Source of the DNA: Lysobacterales bacterium
Lineage (GTDB): Bacteria; Pseudomonadota; Gammaproteobacteria; Xanthomonadales; Xanthomonadaceae
Assembly: GCA_015655035.1 (NCBI GenBank)
Contig: JAATFS010000409.1
Span: 1 to 10,117, forward strand
Reading direction: 5' to 3'
DNA length: 10,117 nt
Shown here: piece after piece, positions 1 to 6,849 of the stretch
Numbering within the stretch: position 1 is the first letter of the stretch
Layout of the letters: each line of letters starts with the position of its first letter
Notes under the pieces: generated by a model
What the model was told of the DNA's origin: nothing
Databases searched by the model: none
What the model saw: the letters and a program-made list of their open reading frames with translations, nothing else
Translations under genes and position numbers: made by a program

Positions 1-344
1 CTGGGCTTGCGCTTGGCATCGACCACGCCGACCTGGGCCTTCGCCTGGCGCAGACGCGCTTGCGCGGCAGCCAGGCTGGGGCTGCTGTTCAGGCCTTCGG
101 CAATAAGTGCGTCCAGTTGCGGATCGGCCAGCGCGCGCCACCAATCGGTGGCCGGCCAGGCCGCCGGACTGAGGCCGGCCTGGGCCAGCGTACGCTCGGC
201 ATGCAGCGCGCCAGGCTCGACCACGGCGCCCTCCGGCGCCAGGCCACGGCTGCTGGCACACGCCGCCAGTGCCAGGCTAAGGAAAGTAAGAGTGACAGGC
301 CGGAAGCGGCGCATCGTCATGGACATGGGGCTAGCTGCGGTCAT
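1..344 (-). CDS. NodT-family RND/MFS efflux outer-membrane lipoprotein, N-terminal part
   Basis: Only the first 114 codons are inside the window; the gene continues past position 1. The product should be the outer-membrane channel of a tripartite drug-efflux pump. The N-terminus has basic residues (MRRFRP), a hydrophobic stretch and a lipobox ending LALAAC, with the lipidated Cys at residue 29 counted from the ATG at 344. Downstream, the pattern W-W-x-x-L-A-D-P-Q-L-D-A-L-I, then S-P-S-L-A-A-A-Q-A-R-L-R-Q-A, is typical of the first helical repeat of NodT/OprM-type TolC-like proteins. The start is uncertain. ATG at 344 overlaps the marR stop, but in-frame ATGs at 326 (4 nt after that stop), 320 and 314 give more usual signal-peptide lengths, and none has a good Shine-Dalgarno. 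It is probably cotranscribed and translationally coupled with marR; the periplasmic adaptor and inner-membrane pump genes are expected beyond the edge (inference). Confidence 0.85.
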   Translation of the reverse strand, partial: MTAASPMSMTMRRFRPVTLTFLSLALAACASSRGLAPEGAVVEPGALHAERTLAQAGLSPAAWPATDWWRALADPQLDALIAEGLNSSPSLAAAQARLRQAKAQVGVVDAKRKP

Positions 345-792
345 GAGGAGTGAGTGAGTCGCGTACGCGTATGAGGAGGGAAATGAGCTGATCGCGCTCG
401 GGTTGGGACAGATCGCCCAATGCGATCTCCACTGCGTGCTCGCCGCGCAGCTTCAGCCGATCCCACAGCTGCCTGCCGTCCTCGGTCATCAGGATCTGCA
501 GCGCACGGCGGTCCTGGGCGTGTGGTTCGCGGCGCACCACTCCCATCGTCTCCAGCTTGTCGAGCAGGCGAGTGACCGCGCTCGGGGTCTGCTCCAGGGC
601 CTGCGCCAATTCGTTGGCCGTGCATGGCGACCTCGAAGACAGCACCTTGAGTCCGACGTAATGGCTGAACCCGAAATCTGGAAATTCGTTGTGCATCTCG
701 GCATCCAGTCGCCGGATCAAGCCATCGCGGACCTGGCGCATCAACAGGCCGAAGGACGGCGGATTGGAGGAAGGAAGACCCATGGGCGACAT
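331..792 (-). CDS. MarR-family transcriptional regulator, probable efflux-operon repressor
   Basis: This is a winged helix-turn-helix protein of about 150 residues, the usual MarR length. The DNA-binding part is visible as T-A-N-E-L-A-Q-A-L (helix 2), then T-P-S-A-V-T-R-L-L-D-K-L-E-T-M-G (recognition helix), followed by the wing R-R-E-P-H-A-Q-D-R-R-A-L-Q-I, which carries the D-R-R family signature. The C-terminal helix (about L-I-S-L-L-I-R-V-R-D) would dimerise. The reading frame is open to a GTG at 858, but the extra 22 residues are AT-rich and lie in the operator region, so ATG at 792 or 783 is more likely; neither has a Shine-Dalgarno. The 3' end overlaps the NodT lipoprotein gene by 14 nt when that gene starts at 344. 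By analogy with EmrR/MarR systems it probably represses its own efflux operon; the ligand is unknown. Confidence 0.88.
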   Translation of the reverse strand: MSPMGLPSSNPPSFGLLMRQVRDGLIRRLDAEMHNEFPDFGFSHYVGLKVLSSRSPCTANELAQALEQTPSAVTRLLDKLETMGVVRREPHAQDRRALQILMTEDGRQLWDRLKLRGEHAVEIALGDLSQPERDQLISLLIRVRDSLTPHDRS

Positions 793-819
793 ATTTATTT
801 CATTAGAAATATTTGTCAA
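791..819 (-). promoter_or_regulatory. Candidate marR-operon promoter (TTGACA -35)
   Basis: Read on the minus strand there is a perfect consensus -35, TTGACA (814-819). AAATAT follows at 791-796 after 17 nt, or TAAATA at 792-797 after 16 nt. The region is strikingly AT-rich against a GC-rich background. Transcription would begin near 784-786, which fits a leaderless message starting at the ATG at 783. A second possible -10 (TATATT, 824-829) would give a start about 30 nt further upstream. Which one is used cannot be decided from sequence. Confidence 0.45.
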
Positions 820-828
820 CGCAAATAT
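809..828. promoter_or_regulatory. Candidate MarR operator: perfect inverted repeat ATATTTG-N6-CAAATAT
   Basis: This is a perfect 20-bp dyad with 7-bp arms and a 6-bp centre. It overlaps the TTGACA -35 box of the predicted marR promoter and the alternative TATATT -10. Length, AT-rich arms and position match operators bound by MarR-family dimers, so autorepression is the natural reading. The assignment to this regulator is inference from proximity. Confidence 0.5.
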
Positions 829-849
829 ACCTGAGGAAATTAAATCAAT

Positions 850-869
850 GTGTTGCACCTATGCAACAC
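850..869. promoter_or_regulatory. Second perfect inverted repeat upstream of marR (GTGTTGCA-N4-TGCAACAC)
   Basis: A perfect dyad with 8-bp arms and a 4-bp centre lies 21 bp beyond the first one, with the two centres 41 bp apart (about four helical turns). Its arm sequence differs from the first repeat, so it may be the site of another regulator, or a weaker or unrelated site. It has no T-tract and is unlikely to be a terminator. Confidence 0.35.
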
Positions 870-897
870 TGCTGTCGAATGGTCCGTCCGGCGATAC

Positions 898-956
898 GCT
901 GAAGCTTGGCAGGTAAGGGACCCTACGCTCCGCCTTCCCTACCATTCAGCTTCAGC
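898..956. repeat. Long interrupted inverted repeat, possible RNA stem-loop
   Basis: GCTGAAGC (898-905) is the exact reverse complement of GCTTCAGC (949-956). Inside it, GGTAAGGG (912-919) can pair with CCCTACC (937-943) with one bulged A. The two stems could stack into one hairpin of about 59 nt. It has no T-tract, and no function is apparent. Confidence 0.4.
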
Positions 957-1082
957 ACTCGCTCCGGTCCGGCTGGGCGGCCCCGCACCAGCGCCTTCGC
1001 CCGCGTATTTCGCCAGCGCCACGACCCACCGCCCCAGCCTCGCTTGCAACGCATCCGCCCGGCGATCTGGACCACGGACGGC

Positions 1083-1110
1083 TTGGCATCCCCCGCCGCA
1101 TCCGGATAAT
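1083..1110 (+). promoter_or_regulatory. Predicted sigma70-type promoter of parC
   Basis: TTGGCA (1083-1088; 5 of 6 to TTGACA) is followed after 16 bp by GATAAT (1105-1110; 5 of 6 to TATAAT). Transcription would start near 1117, leaving a 5' UTR of about 58 nt before the parC ATG. It is the best match to a housekeeping promoter that I see in this intergenic region. Confidence 0.5.
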
Positions 1111-1174
1111 CGACGCTCTTCGTGCCCGTTCCCGGGCGGGCGCGAATTCTCTACAAGCAGGTAGCATCCACGCA

Positions 1175-3418
1175 ATGACCGACCTCCCCCGCCCCTCCTT
1201 CCACGGTTTCGAGCAGTTGCCGCTGCGCGAGTACGCCGAACGCGCCTACCTCGACTACTCCATGTACGTGGTGCTGGATCGCGCGTTGCCCTTCCTCGGC
1301 GACGGCCTCAAGCCGGTACAGCGCCGCATCATCTACGCCATGAGCGAGCTCGGCCTGGGGGCTGGCGCCAAGCCGAAGAAGTCCGCACGTACTGTCGGCG
1401 ACGTGATCGGTAAGTACCATCCCCATGGCGACAGCGCCTGCTACGAAGCACTGGTGTTGATGGCGCAGCCGTTTTCCTACCGCTATCCGCTGATCGACGG
1501 CCAGGGCAACTTCGGCTCGACCGACGATCCCAAGTCGTTCGCGGCGATGCGCTATACCGAGTCCAAGCTGACCCCGATCGCTGAGGTCCTGCTCGGCGAA
1601 CTCGGCCAGGGCACGACCGACTGGGTACCGAATTTCGACGGCACCATGGAAGAACCCTCGTGGCTGCCGGCGCGCTTGCCGCACCTGTTGCTCAACGGCA
1701 CCACCGGCATCGCGGTCGGCATGGCCACCGACGTGCCGCCGCACAATCTCAACGAGATCGTCAGTGCGCTGATCCGCCTGCTCGACGATCCCGATGCCAG
1801 CGTCACCGAACTGTGCGAACACGTACGCGGCCCGGACTACCCGACCACCGCCGAGATCATCACCCCGGCCGCCGATCTGCGTGCGATCTACCAGACCGGC
1901 CACGGCAGCGTTCGCGCGCGCGCTACCTTCCTCAAGGAAAACGGCAACATCGTCATCACGGCATTGCCGTACCAGGTGTCGCCGTCGAAGGTGATCGAGC
2001 AGATCGCCCAGCTGATGCGCGCCAAGAAGCTGCCATGGCTGGAAGACATCCGCGACGAATCCGACCATGCCAACCCGGTGCGGGTGGTGCTGGTGCCGCG
2101 CTCCAATCGCGTCGACGTCGAGCAACTGATGGGTCATCTGTTCGTGACCACCGACCTGGAGCGCAGCTACCGCGTCAATCTCAACGTAATCGGCCTGGAT
2201 GGCCGCCCGCAGGTCAAAAACCTCAAGCAATTGCTGAGCGAATGGCTCAACTTCCGCAGCGATACCGTGGTGCGCCGCTTGAACCACCGGCTGCAAAAGG
2301 TCGAGCGCCGCATGCATCTGTTGGAAGGCCTGCTGATCGCCTTCCTCAATCTCGACGAAGTGATCCGCATCGTCCGCACCGAGGACGAGCCCAAGCCGGT
2401 ACTGATCGCGCGCTTCGCGCTGAGCGACGAACAGGCCGAATACATCCTTGAAACCCGGTTGCGCCAGCTCGCGCGCCTGGAAGAGATGAAGATTCGCGGC
2501 GAGCAGGATGCGCTGGCGCAGGAACGCGACCAGATCATGGCCTTGCTCGCCAACAAGACCAAGCTGAAGAAGCTGATCAAGGACGAGCTGCTGGCCGACG
2601 CCAAGAAATTCGGCGACGAACGCCGCTCGCCGCTGGTCGAACGAGGCGCGGCCCAGGCCATCGACGAAACCGAACTGGTGCCCAGCGAACCGATGACGGT
2701 GGTGCTGTCGGAGAAGGGCTGGGTACGCGCGGCCAAGGGCCACGAGGTCGATCCCGCCGGCATGTCCTACCGCGACGGCGACGGCCTGTTGGCGGCGGTG
2801 CGCAGCCGCAGCACGCACCAGGTGGCCTTCATCGATTCCGAGGGCCGTAGCTATTCGGCGCTGGTACATACCCTGCCCTCCGCGCGCGGCAACGGCGAAC
2901 CAGTGACCGGCCGTTTCTCACCTGCTGCCGGCGCTTCGTTCCAGACACTGGCCAGCGGCGGCAACGACGACCGCTTCGTACTGGCGTCCACGCACGGCTA
3001 TGGCTTCGTCACCCGCTTCGAGAATCTGACCGGCCGCAACAAGGCCGGCAAGGCGATGCTCAACCTGTCCGCCGGCTCGCACGTGCTGCAACCGGCACAA
3101 CTGGCCAATCCGCAAACCGACCGCATCGTCGCGGTGACCAGCGCGGGCAACCTGCTGGCGATCCCGGCCAGCGAACTGCCCGAACTGGACAAGGGCAAAG
3201 GCAACAAGATCATCGACATCCCCAAGGCCAAGCTCAGTACCGAGCGCGTGGTCGCGGTGGCTACCGTATCGCCCGGCAATACGCTGTTGGTACGCAGCGG
3301 CCAGCGCACCATGAACCTGTCGTTCAAGGACCTGGAGGAATACCTCGGCGCGCGCGCGACCCGGGGCCGCCTGCTGCCGCGCGGCTGGCAGAAGGTAGAC
3401 GGGCTGGCGGTGGACTGA
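1175..3418 (+). CDS. parC: DNA topoisomerase IV subunit A (ParC)
   Basis: ParC is the breakage-reunion subunit of topoisomerase IV, which with ParE (not in this window) decatenates daughter chromosomes. At 747 residues it matches the E. coli protein (752). The winged-helix/tower domain begins at about residue 20 with A-Y-L-D-Y-S-M-Y-V, and L-G-D-G-L-K-P-V-Q-R-R follows. The catalytic Tyr is Y127 in A-A-M-R-Y-T-E-S. The quinolone-resistance region G-K-Y-H-P-H-G-D-S-A-C-Y-E carries S87 and E91, equivalent to E. coli S80 and E84, so no classic resistance change is seen. A charged coiled segment lies around 370-480 and the C-terminal beta-pinwheel domain covers about 500-735. Only a weak AGG lies about 12 nt before the ATG. 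The gene is monocistronic: promoter upstream, palindromic terminator directly downstream. Confidence 0.97.
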   Translation: MTDLPRPSFHGFEQLPLREYAERAYLDYSMYVVLDRALPFLGDGLKPVQRRIIYAMSELGLGAGAKPKKSARTVGDVIGKYHPHGDSACYEALVLMAQPFSYRYPLIDGQGNFGSTDDPKSFAAMRYTESKLTPIAEVLLGELGQGTTDWVPNFDGTMEEPSWLPARLPHLLLNGTTGIAVGMATDVPPHNLNEIVSALIRLLDDPDASVTELCEHVRGPDYPTTAEIITPAADLRAIYQTGHGSVRARATFLKENGNIVITALPYQVSPSKVIEQIAQLMRAKKLPWLEDIRDESDHANPVRVVLVPRSNRVDVEQLMGHLFVTTDLERSYRVNLNVIGLDGRPQVKNLKQLLSEWLNFRSDTVVRRLNHRLQKVERRMHLLEGLLIAFLNLDEVIRIVRTEDEPKPVLIARFALSDEQAEYILETRLRQLARLEEMKIRGEQDALAQERDQIMALLANKTKLKKLIKDELLADAKKFGDERRSPLVERGAAQAIDETELVPSEPMTVVLSEKGWVRAAKGHEVDPAGMSYRDGDGLLAAVRSRSTHQVAFIDSEGRSYSALVHTLPSARGNGEPVTGRFSPAAGASFQTLASGGNDDRFVLASTHGYGFVTRFENLTGRNKAGKAMLNLSAGSHVLQPAQLANPQTDRIVAVTSAGNLLAIPASELPELDKGKGNKIIDIPKAKLSTERVVAVATVSPGNTLLVRSGQRTMNLSFKDLEEYLGARATRGRLLPRGWQKVDGLAVD

Positions 3419-3438
3419 GCGTCGTAACGCCGGTCCGC

Positions 3439-3476
3439 AAACGCAACAGGCCGCCCATGGGCGGCCTGTTGCGTTT
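3439..3476. terminator. Perfect 38-nt palindrome, bidirectional terminator for parC and bfr
   Basis: AAACGCAACAGG begins a perfectly self-complementary run ending CCTGTTGCGTTT, centred on CCCATGGG, only 20 nt after the parC stop. It lies between two convergent genes (parC plus, bacterioferritin minus). The AAA/TTT ends give short U-tracts in both directions, so it can terminate both transcripts. Confidence 0.85.
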
Positions 3477-3526
3477 ATCCCGCAGGGAACGGCTTGACCG
3501 CTCCCGCGACGGCGCAGGCCCGGCGC

Positions 3527-4012
3527 TCAGCCGGAAACCGCAGCGCCGTCGATCTTCGAAGTCTGGTACAGCGCAAGACCAATCCGCCGGATCAGGCTCA
3601 ACTGCTGCTCCAGCCACCATGCGTGATCTTCCTCGGTGTCCTGCAACTGCTTGAGCAGGATGTCGCGGCTGACGTAGTCGCCATGCAGCTCGCACAGCTT
3701 CATGCCTGCCGCCAGGTTGGCGCGAACTTCGTATTCGACTTCCAGGTCACGCGCCAGCATCTCTTCCACGGTCTTGCCGGGGGTAAACTCGGCCGGACGC
3801 ATATCCGGATCGCCCTCCAGGAACAGGATCCGGCGCAGCAGCGCATCGGCGTGCTCGGTCTCCTCTTCCATTTCGTGGTTGATACGCTGATACAGAGCCT
3901 GCAAGCCCTGATCCTCGTAGCGGCGCGAATGCAGGAAGTACTGGTCGCGTGCCGCCAGCTCGCCGCGCAGCAGTTGCTTGAGGTAGTCGACGACTTCGGG
4001 ATGGCCTTTCAT
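3527..4012 (-). CDS. bfr: Bacterioferritin, FtnA-like type lacking the haem-ligand Met
   Basis: This 161-residue four-helix-bundle iron-storage subunit would assemble as a 24-mer, oxidise Fe(II) and store ferric mineral in the cytoplasm. The di-iron ferroxidase ligands line up with E. coli Bfr: E18, E51, H54, E93 (E. coli E94), E127 and H130. The usual intersubunit haem ligand, E. coli Met52, is Thr52 here (E-E-E-T-E-H). This resembles the Pseudomonas protein once called BfrA and now FtnA, rather than haem-binding Bfr (comparison from memory). The N-terminus M-K-G-H-P-E-V-V is standard, which supports the ATG at 4012 despite only a distant GGAG 13 nt upstream. It stands alone, convergent with parC and divergent from the acylase gene. 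No Fur box was recognised. Confidence 0.93.
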   Translation of the reverse strand: MKGHPEVVDYLKQLLRGELAARDQYFLHSRRYEDQGLQALYQRINHEMEEETEHADALLRRILFLEGDPDMRPAEFTPGKTVEEMLARDLEVEYEVRANLAAGMKLCELHGDYVSRDILLKQLQDTEEDHAWWLEQQLSLIRRIGLALYQTSKIDGAAVSG

Positions 4013-4154
4013 GGGGGGAGATGCTCCAGCGACTCGATGCGCGCATGGTGCCCTAATCCACGCAACGATGGTCTAATCGGAATCAGTTTCAGTTGCGCTT
4101 GCAGCCAGCACCTGCGGTTGCCGGCCGGTTCCGCTATTCAGCCAGAGTCAGCCG

Positions 4155-4163
4155 AAAGGGGAG
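4155..4163 (+). promoter_or_regulatory. Ribosome binding site fixing the acylase start
   Basis: AAAGGGGAG lies 5 nt before the ATG at 4169. This decides the start: the reading frame is open back to 3494, but that part is the antisense of bacterioferritin. A second ATG at 4164 is out of frame. Confidence 0.7.
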
Positions 4164-4168
4164 ATGCG

Positions 4169-6598
4169 ATGCGGAAGTGGCTGGGCGGGTTGCTGTCGGG
4201 GTTGATTATCGTGGCCGCACTGGCCGTCCTCGCCGCCTACCTGGCGCTGCGCGGCAGCCTGCCGCAACTGGGCGGCAGTACCGCGTTGCGCGGGCTGTCG
4301 GCGCCGGTGAGCATCCAGCGTGACGCTCTGGGTGTCGTCACCATCGATGCCGCCAACCAGGCCGACGCCATGCGTGCACTGGGTTATGTGCATGCCCAGG
4401 AGCGCTACTTCGAGATGGACCTGCTGCGGCGCGCGCCCGCAGGCGAACTGTCGGCCCTGTTCGGCAGCGCGGCGATCGAGCTCGACAAGCGCAATCGCGT
4501 GCACCGGTTGCGCCACCGCGTGCGCGAGCACCTGGACCTCGCCATCGGCAGCCAGCGTGAGGCGCTGAATGCCTACCGTGATGGCGTCAATGCCGGTGTG
4601 GACGACCTGCGCGTGCGTCCCTGGCCCTATCTGCTGCTGCGCCAGCGGCCGCAGCCGTGGACGCTGGAGGATTCGCTGCTGGCCGGGCTGGCGATGTATG
4701 GCGACCTGCAGGACAGCCGTAACCAGTCCGAACTGGCAATGGCCCGCATCCGCGACGTAGTGCCACCGGCGCTGTACGCCCTGCTCGACCACGACGGTTC
4801 GGAATGGGATGCGCCGCTGTCCGGACCGGCGCGCGGCAACGCGCCGCTGCCCGATGCGGCCACGCTGGACTTGCGCAGGTTGGGCGCTGCTACTGCTATG
4901 ACTTCTGCCCACGCCACTTCATCCCCTGCGGCGGAAATGGCGCGCGACCTCATTCCACCGCCTGCGGCGGCCGATTCTTTTCCAGGGAGCAACAACTTTG
5001 CGGTGGCGGGCGCCCTCACTGCCGATGGCCGCGCCATCGTCGCCGACGACATGCACCTGGCATTGCGCGCCCCCAACCTCTGGTTCCGCGCACGGCTGCG
5101 CTACCCGGATGCCGGCGCTCCCGGCGGAAAGGTGGATGTGAGCGGCTTCACCCTGCCCGGCCTGCCAGCGGTGATCGTCGGCAGCAACGGCAACGTCGCC
5201 TGGGGCTTCACCAATAGCTACATCGACACTGCCGACTTCGCCCGGATCGCCGCGCCCACGCCAGGCCACTCACAGGCCGTGACATCGCATACCGAAACCA
5301 TCCAGGTAGCAGGCGCCGCCCCCGTCAGTCTGCACATCCGCGAGAGCGCGTGGGGCCCGATACTGCACCAGAACCGCGACGGCAGCCTGCTCGCGCTGCG
5401 CTGGAGCGCCCAGCTACCCGGCGCATTGCGGCTGGACTTCGCCGAAATGAGCAAGGCCGGCGACCTCGACGCCGCGCTCGCGGTGGCCGACCGCTCCGGC
5501 ATCCCCGCACAGAACCTGCTGCTGGCCGACCGCAGCGGTCGCATCGCATGGCGCATCATCGGTGCTCGGCCCGAGCGCGCGCCGGGCTGCGGTCCGCGTG
5601 GCATCGTCGAGCTAGGGACGCCCTCGCCATCCGATGCCGCACAACCGGCACCCTGCGCGCCGTGGCCGCTACGCACCGATCAGGCCCCTGCCCTGATCGA
5701 TCCCCCAAGTCATCGGTTATGGACTGCCAACAGCCGCGTCGTGGACGATGCCGCGCTCGCTAAGCTGGGCAATGCCGGCTATGACCTGGGCGCGCGCGCG
5801 CGGCAGATCCGCAATGACCTGTTCGCCAAGCAACGCTTCAATGAGCGCGATCTGCTCGCGATCCAGCTCGACGACCGCGCGGTACTGCTCGAACGCTGGT
5901 GGACGCTGCTACGCCAAGTGGTCGAGCCAAGCAACGACCCCGCATTGCGGCGGCTGGAAGCGGCCACCCGCCATTGGGACGGGCATGCCGCGACCGGCTC
6001 AGCCAGCTACCGCATCGTGCGCGGCTTCCGTGGCATGGTCCTGGACGTGATCGAAGCCGGCCTGCTCGCGCCAGCCAAGGCCCGCCTGGGCGAGGACTAC
6101 CTGCCACCACGGTTGGCGCAGCTGGAAGGCGTCGTATGGCCGCTGCTGGAGCAGCGGCCCGCACACCTGCTGCCGCCACCCCACGCCAGTTGGGACGCGC
6201 TGCTTGCAGAGGTCGCGCGTGCGCTGGAGAAGGACTTGTCCGCCCAGGGCAGCGATCTCGCCGAGCGCACCTGGGGCGAACGCAACACCGCCGAAATCTG
6301 CCATCCGATTTCGCGCGCACTCCCTGAATTTGCCAAATCGATACTGTGCATGCCGGCCGAGCCACTGCCAGGCGATCGCGACATGCCACGCGTCCAAGGC
6401 CCTGGCTTTGGCGCGTCCGAACGCATGGTGGTATCGCCCGGGCACGAACAGGACGGCATCGTGCACATGCCAGGCGGCCAGAGCGGGCATCCGCTCTCGC
6501 CGTTCTGGGGGGCGGGACACGCCGATTGGGTACAAGGCAGGCCAACGCCATTCTTGCCGATGGCCGCTCGGTACCATCTCCAATTGCAGCCGCACTGA
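4169..6598 (+). CDS. Penicillin acylase family (S45) Ntn-hydrolase, membrane-anchored
   Basis: At 809 residues this fits the penicillin/cephalosporin/acyl-homoserine-lactone acylase family, whose members cleave amide bonds after self-processing into alpha and beta chains. Residues 4-29 form one hydrophobic segment after M-R-K, a signal anchor or uncleaved signal peptide placing the enzyme in the periplasm. The alpha part shows Y-V-H-A-Q-E-R-Y-F-E-M-D (about 73-84), a strong family motif. The predicted nucleophile and new beta-chain N-terminus is S274 in F-P-G-S-N-N-F-A-V, preceded by a Pro/Ala-rich spacer (about 240-270). D-D-M-H-L (293-297) follows as in relatives, and G-S-N-G-N-V-A-W-G-F-T-N is the second conserved block. 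H-M-P-G-G-Q-S-G-H-P near the end is also typical. The substrate cannot be told from sequence; fatty-acyl amides or acyl-homoserine lactones are possible. It appears monocistronic. Confidence 0.9.
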   Translation: MRKWLGGLLSGLIIVAALAVLAAYLALRGSLPQLGGSTALRGLSAPVSIQRDALGVVTIDAANQADAMRALGYVHAQERYFEMDLLRRAPAGELSALFGSAAIELDKRNRVHRLRHRVREHLDLAIGSQREALNAYRDGVNAGVDDLRVRPWPYLLLRQRPQPWTLEDSLLAGLAMYGDLQDSRNQSELAMARIRDVVPPALYALLDHDGSEWDAPLSGPARGNAPLPDAATLDLRRLGAATAMTSAHATSSPAAEMARDLIPPPAAADSFPGSNNFAVAGALTADGRAIVADDMHLALRAPNLWFRARLRYPDAGAPGGKVDVSGFTLPGLPAVIVGSNGNVAWGFTNSYIDTADFARIAAPTPGHSQAVTSHTETIQVAGAAPVSLHIRESAWGPILHQNRDGSLLALRWSAQLPGALRLDFAEMSKAGDLDAALAVADRSGIPAQNLLLADRSGRIAWRIIGARPERAPGCGPRGIVELGTPSPSDAAQPAPCAPWPLRTDQAPALIDPPSHRLWTANSRVVDDAALAKLGNAGYDLGARARQIRNDLFAKQRFNERDLLAIQLDDRAVLLERWWTLLRQVVEPSNDPALRRLEAATRHWDGHAATGSASYRIVRGFRGMVLDVIEAGLLAPAKARLGEDYLPPRLAQLEGVVWPLLEQRPAHLLPPPHASWDALLAEVARALEKDLSAQGSDLAERTWGERNTAEICHPISRALPEFAKSILCMPAEPLPGDRDMPRVQGPGFGASERMVVSPGHEQDGIVHMPGGQSGHPLSPFWGAGHADWVQGRPTPFLPMAARYHLQLQPH

Positions 6599-6620
6599 GC
6601 GGCGCCGCGGCCAGCGCCGC
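6599..6620 (+). terminator. GC-rich hairpin directly after the acylase stop
   Basis: GCGGCGC (6599-6605) and GCGCCGC (6614-6620) form a perfect 7-bp stem with an 8-nt loop, beginning the base after TGA. No T-tract follows, so it is at best a weak terminator or a 3'-end stabilising structure. Confidence 0.35.
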
Positions 6621-6849
6621 AGACCATCACGCGGCGGCAAATGCATGCCACACGACACACGCATAGTGCGAAAGCGTCGTGACCTGTGTCGCACAACGTG
6701 CCGCCTTCCCATGAATCCCCGCCGACCGGCAACGCTACCAGCGCCGGAACTTAACGTCGGATACGCGACACTAATCGCATCAAGACGACGGGCTGGCCCC
6801 GTGTGACTTCGCGCGCACTCTCAGCTCGCCGCCGCCTCTCCCCTCCCCC
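6621..6849. other. Intergenic region before the beta-helix gene
   Basis: I see no gene here. The only structure noticed is a weak dyad, GTGCGA (6666-6671) with TCGCAC (6689-6694). The promoter of the downstream gene must lie here, but no convincing -35/-10 pair stood out. Confidence 0.4.

Larger units (their letters stand above)
793..1174. other. Divergent intergenic region between marR and parC
   Basis: No credible gene lies in this 382-bp stretch; the open frames here lack family features and sensible starts. It holds the marR promoter and operators at the left, two inverted repeats (850-869 and the long one at 898-956), and the parC promoter near 1083-1110. A short GC-rich dyad (GCCCG-N4-CGGGC) sits near 1124-1137, in the presumed parC 5' UTR. 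Confidence 0.6.

Noticed and set aside
7..357. Plus-strand open frames at the left edge (7-357, 60-353)
   Set aside because: They are antisense shadows of the lipoprotein gene, which has a lipobox and NodT motifs on the minus strand.
793..858. GTG start at 858 for the MarR protein
   Set aside because: The added residues match no MarR N-terminus and would place the operator and promoter inside the gene; not strictly excluded.
1435..1447. Possible fluoroquinolone-resistance change in the ParC QRDR
   Set aside because: The Ser and Glu at the hot-spot positions (S87, E91) are the wild-type residues.
1151..2869. A 572-codon open frame antisense to parC
   Set aside because: It lies wholly opposite the well-supported parC, has low-complexity Ala/Gly/Val/His-rich composition typical of antisense frames in GC-rich DNA, and shows no family motif.
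4053..4078. Direct repeat CTAATC (4053-4058 and 4073-4078) in the bfr/acylase divergent gap
   Set aside because: Six-base identity is too short to support a regulator site; it resembles neither a Fur box nor any other operator I recognise.
3494..4168. An N-terminal extension of the acylase frame back to 3494
   Set aside because: This part is antisense to the bacterioferritin gene; the signal anchor and Shine-Dalgarno place the real start at 4169.
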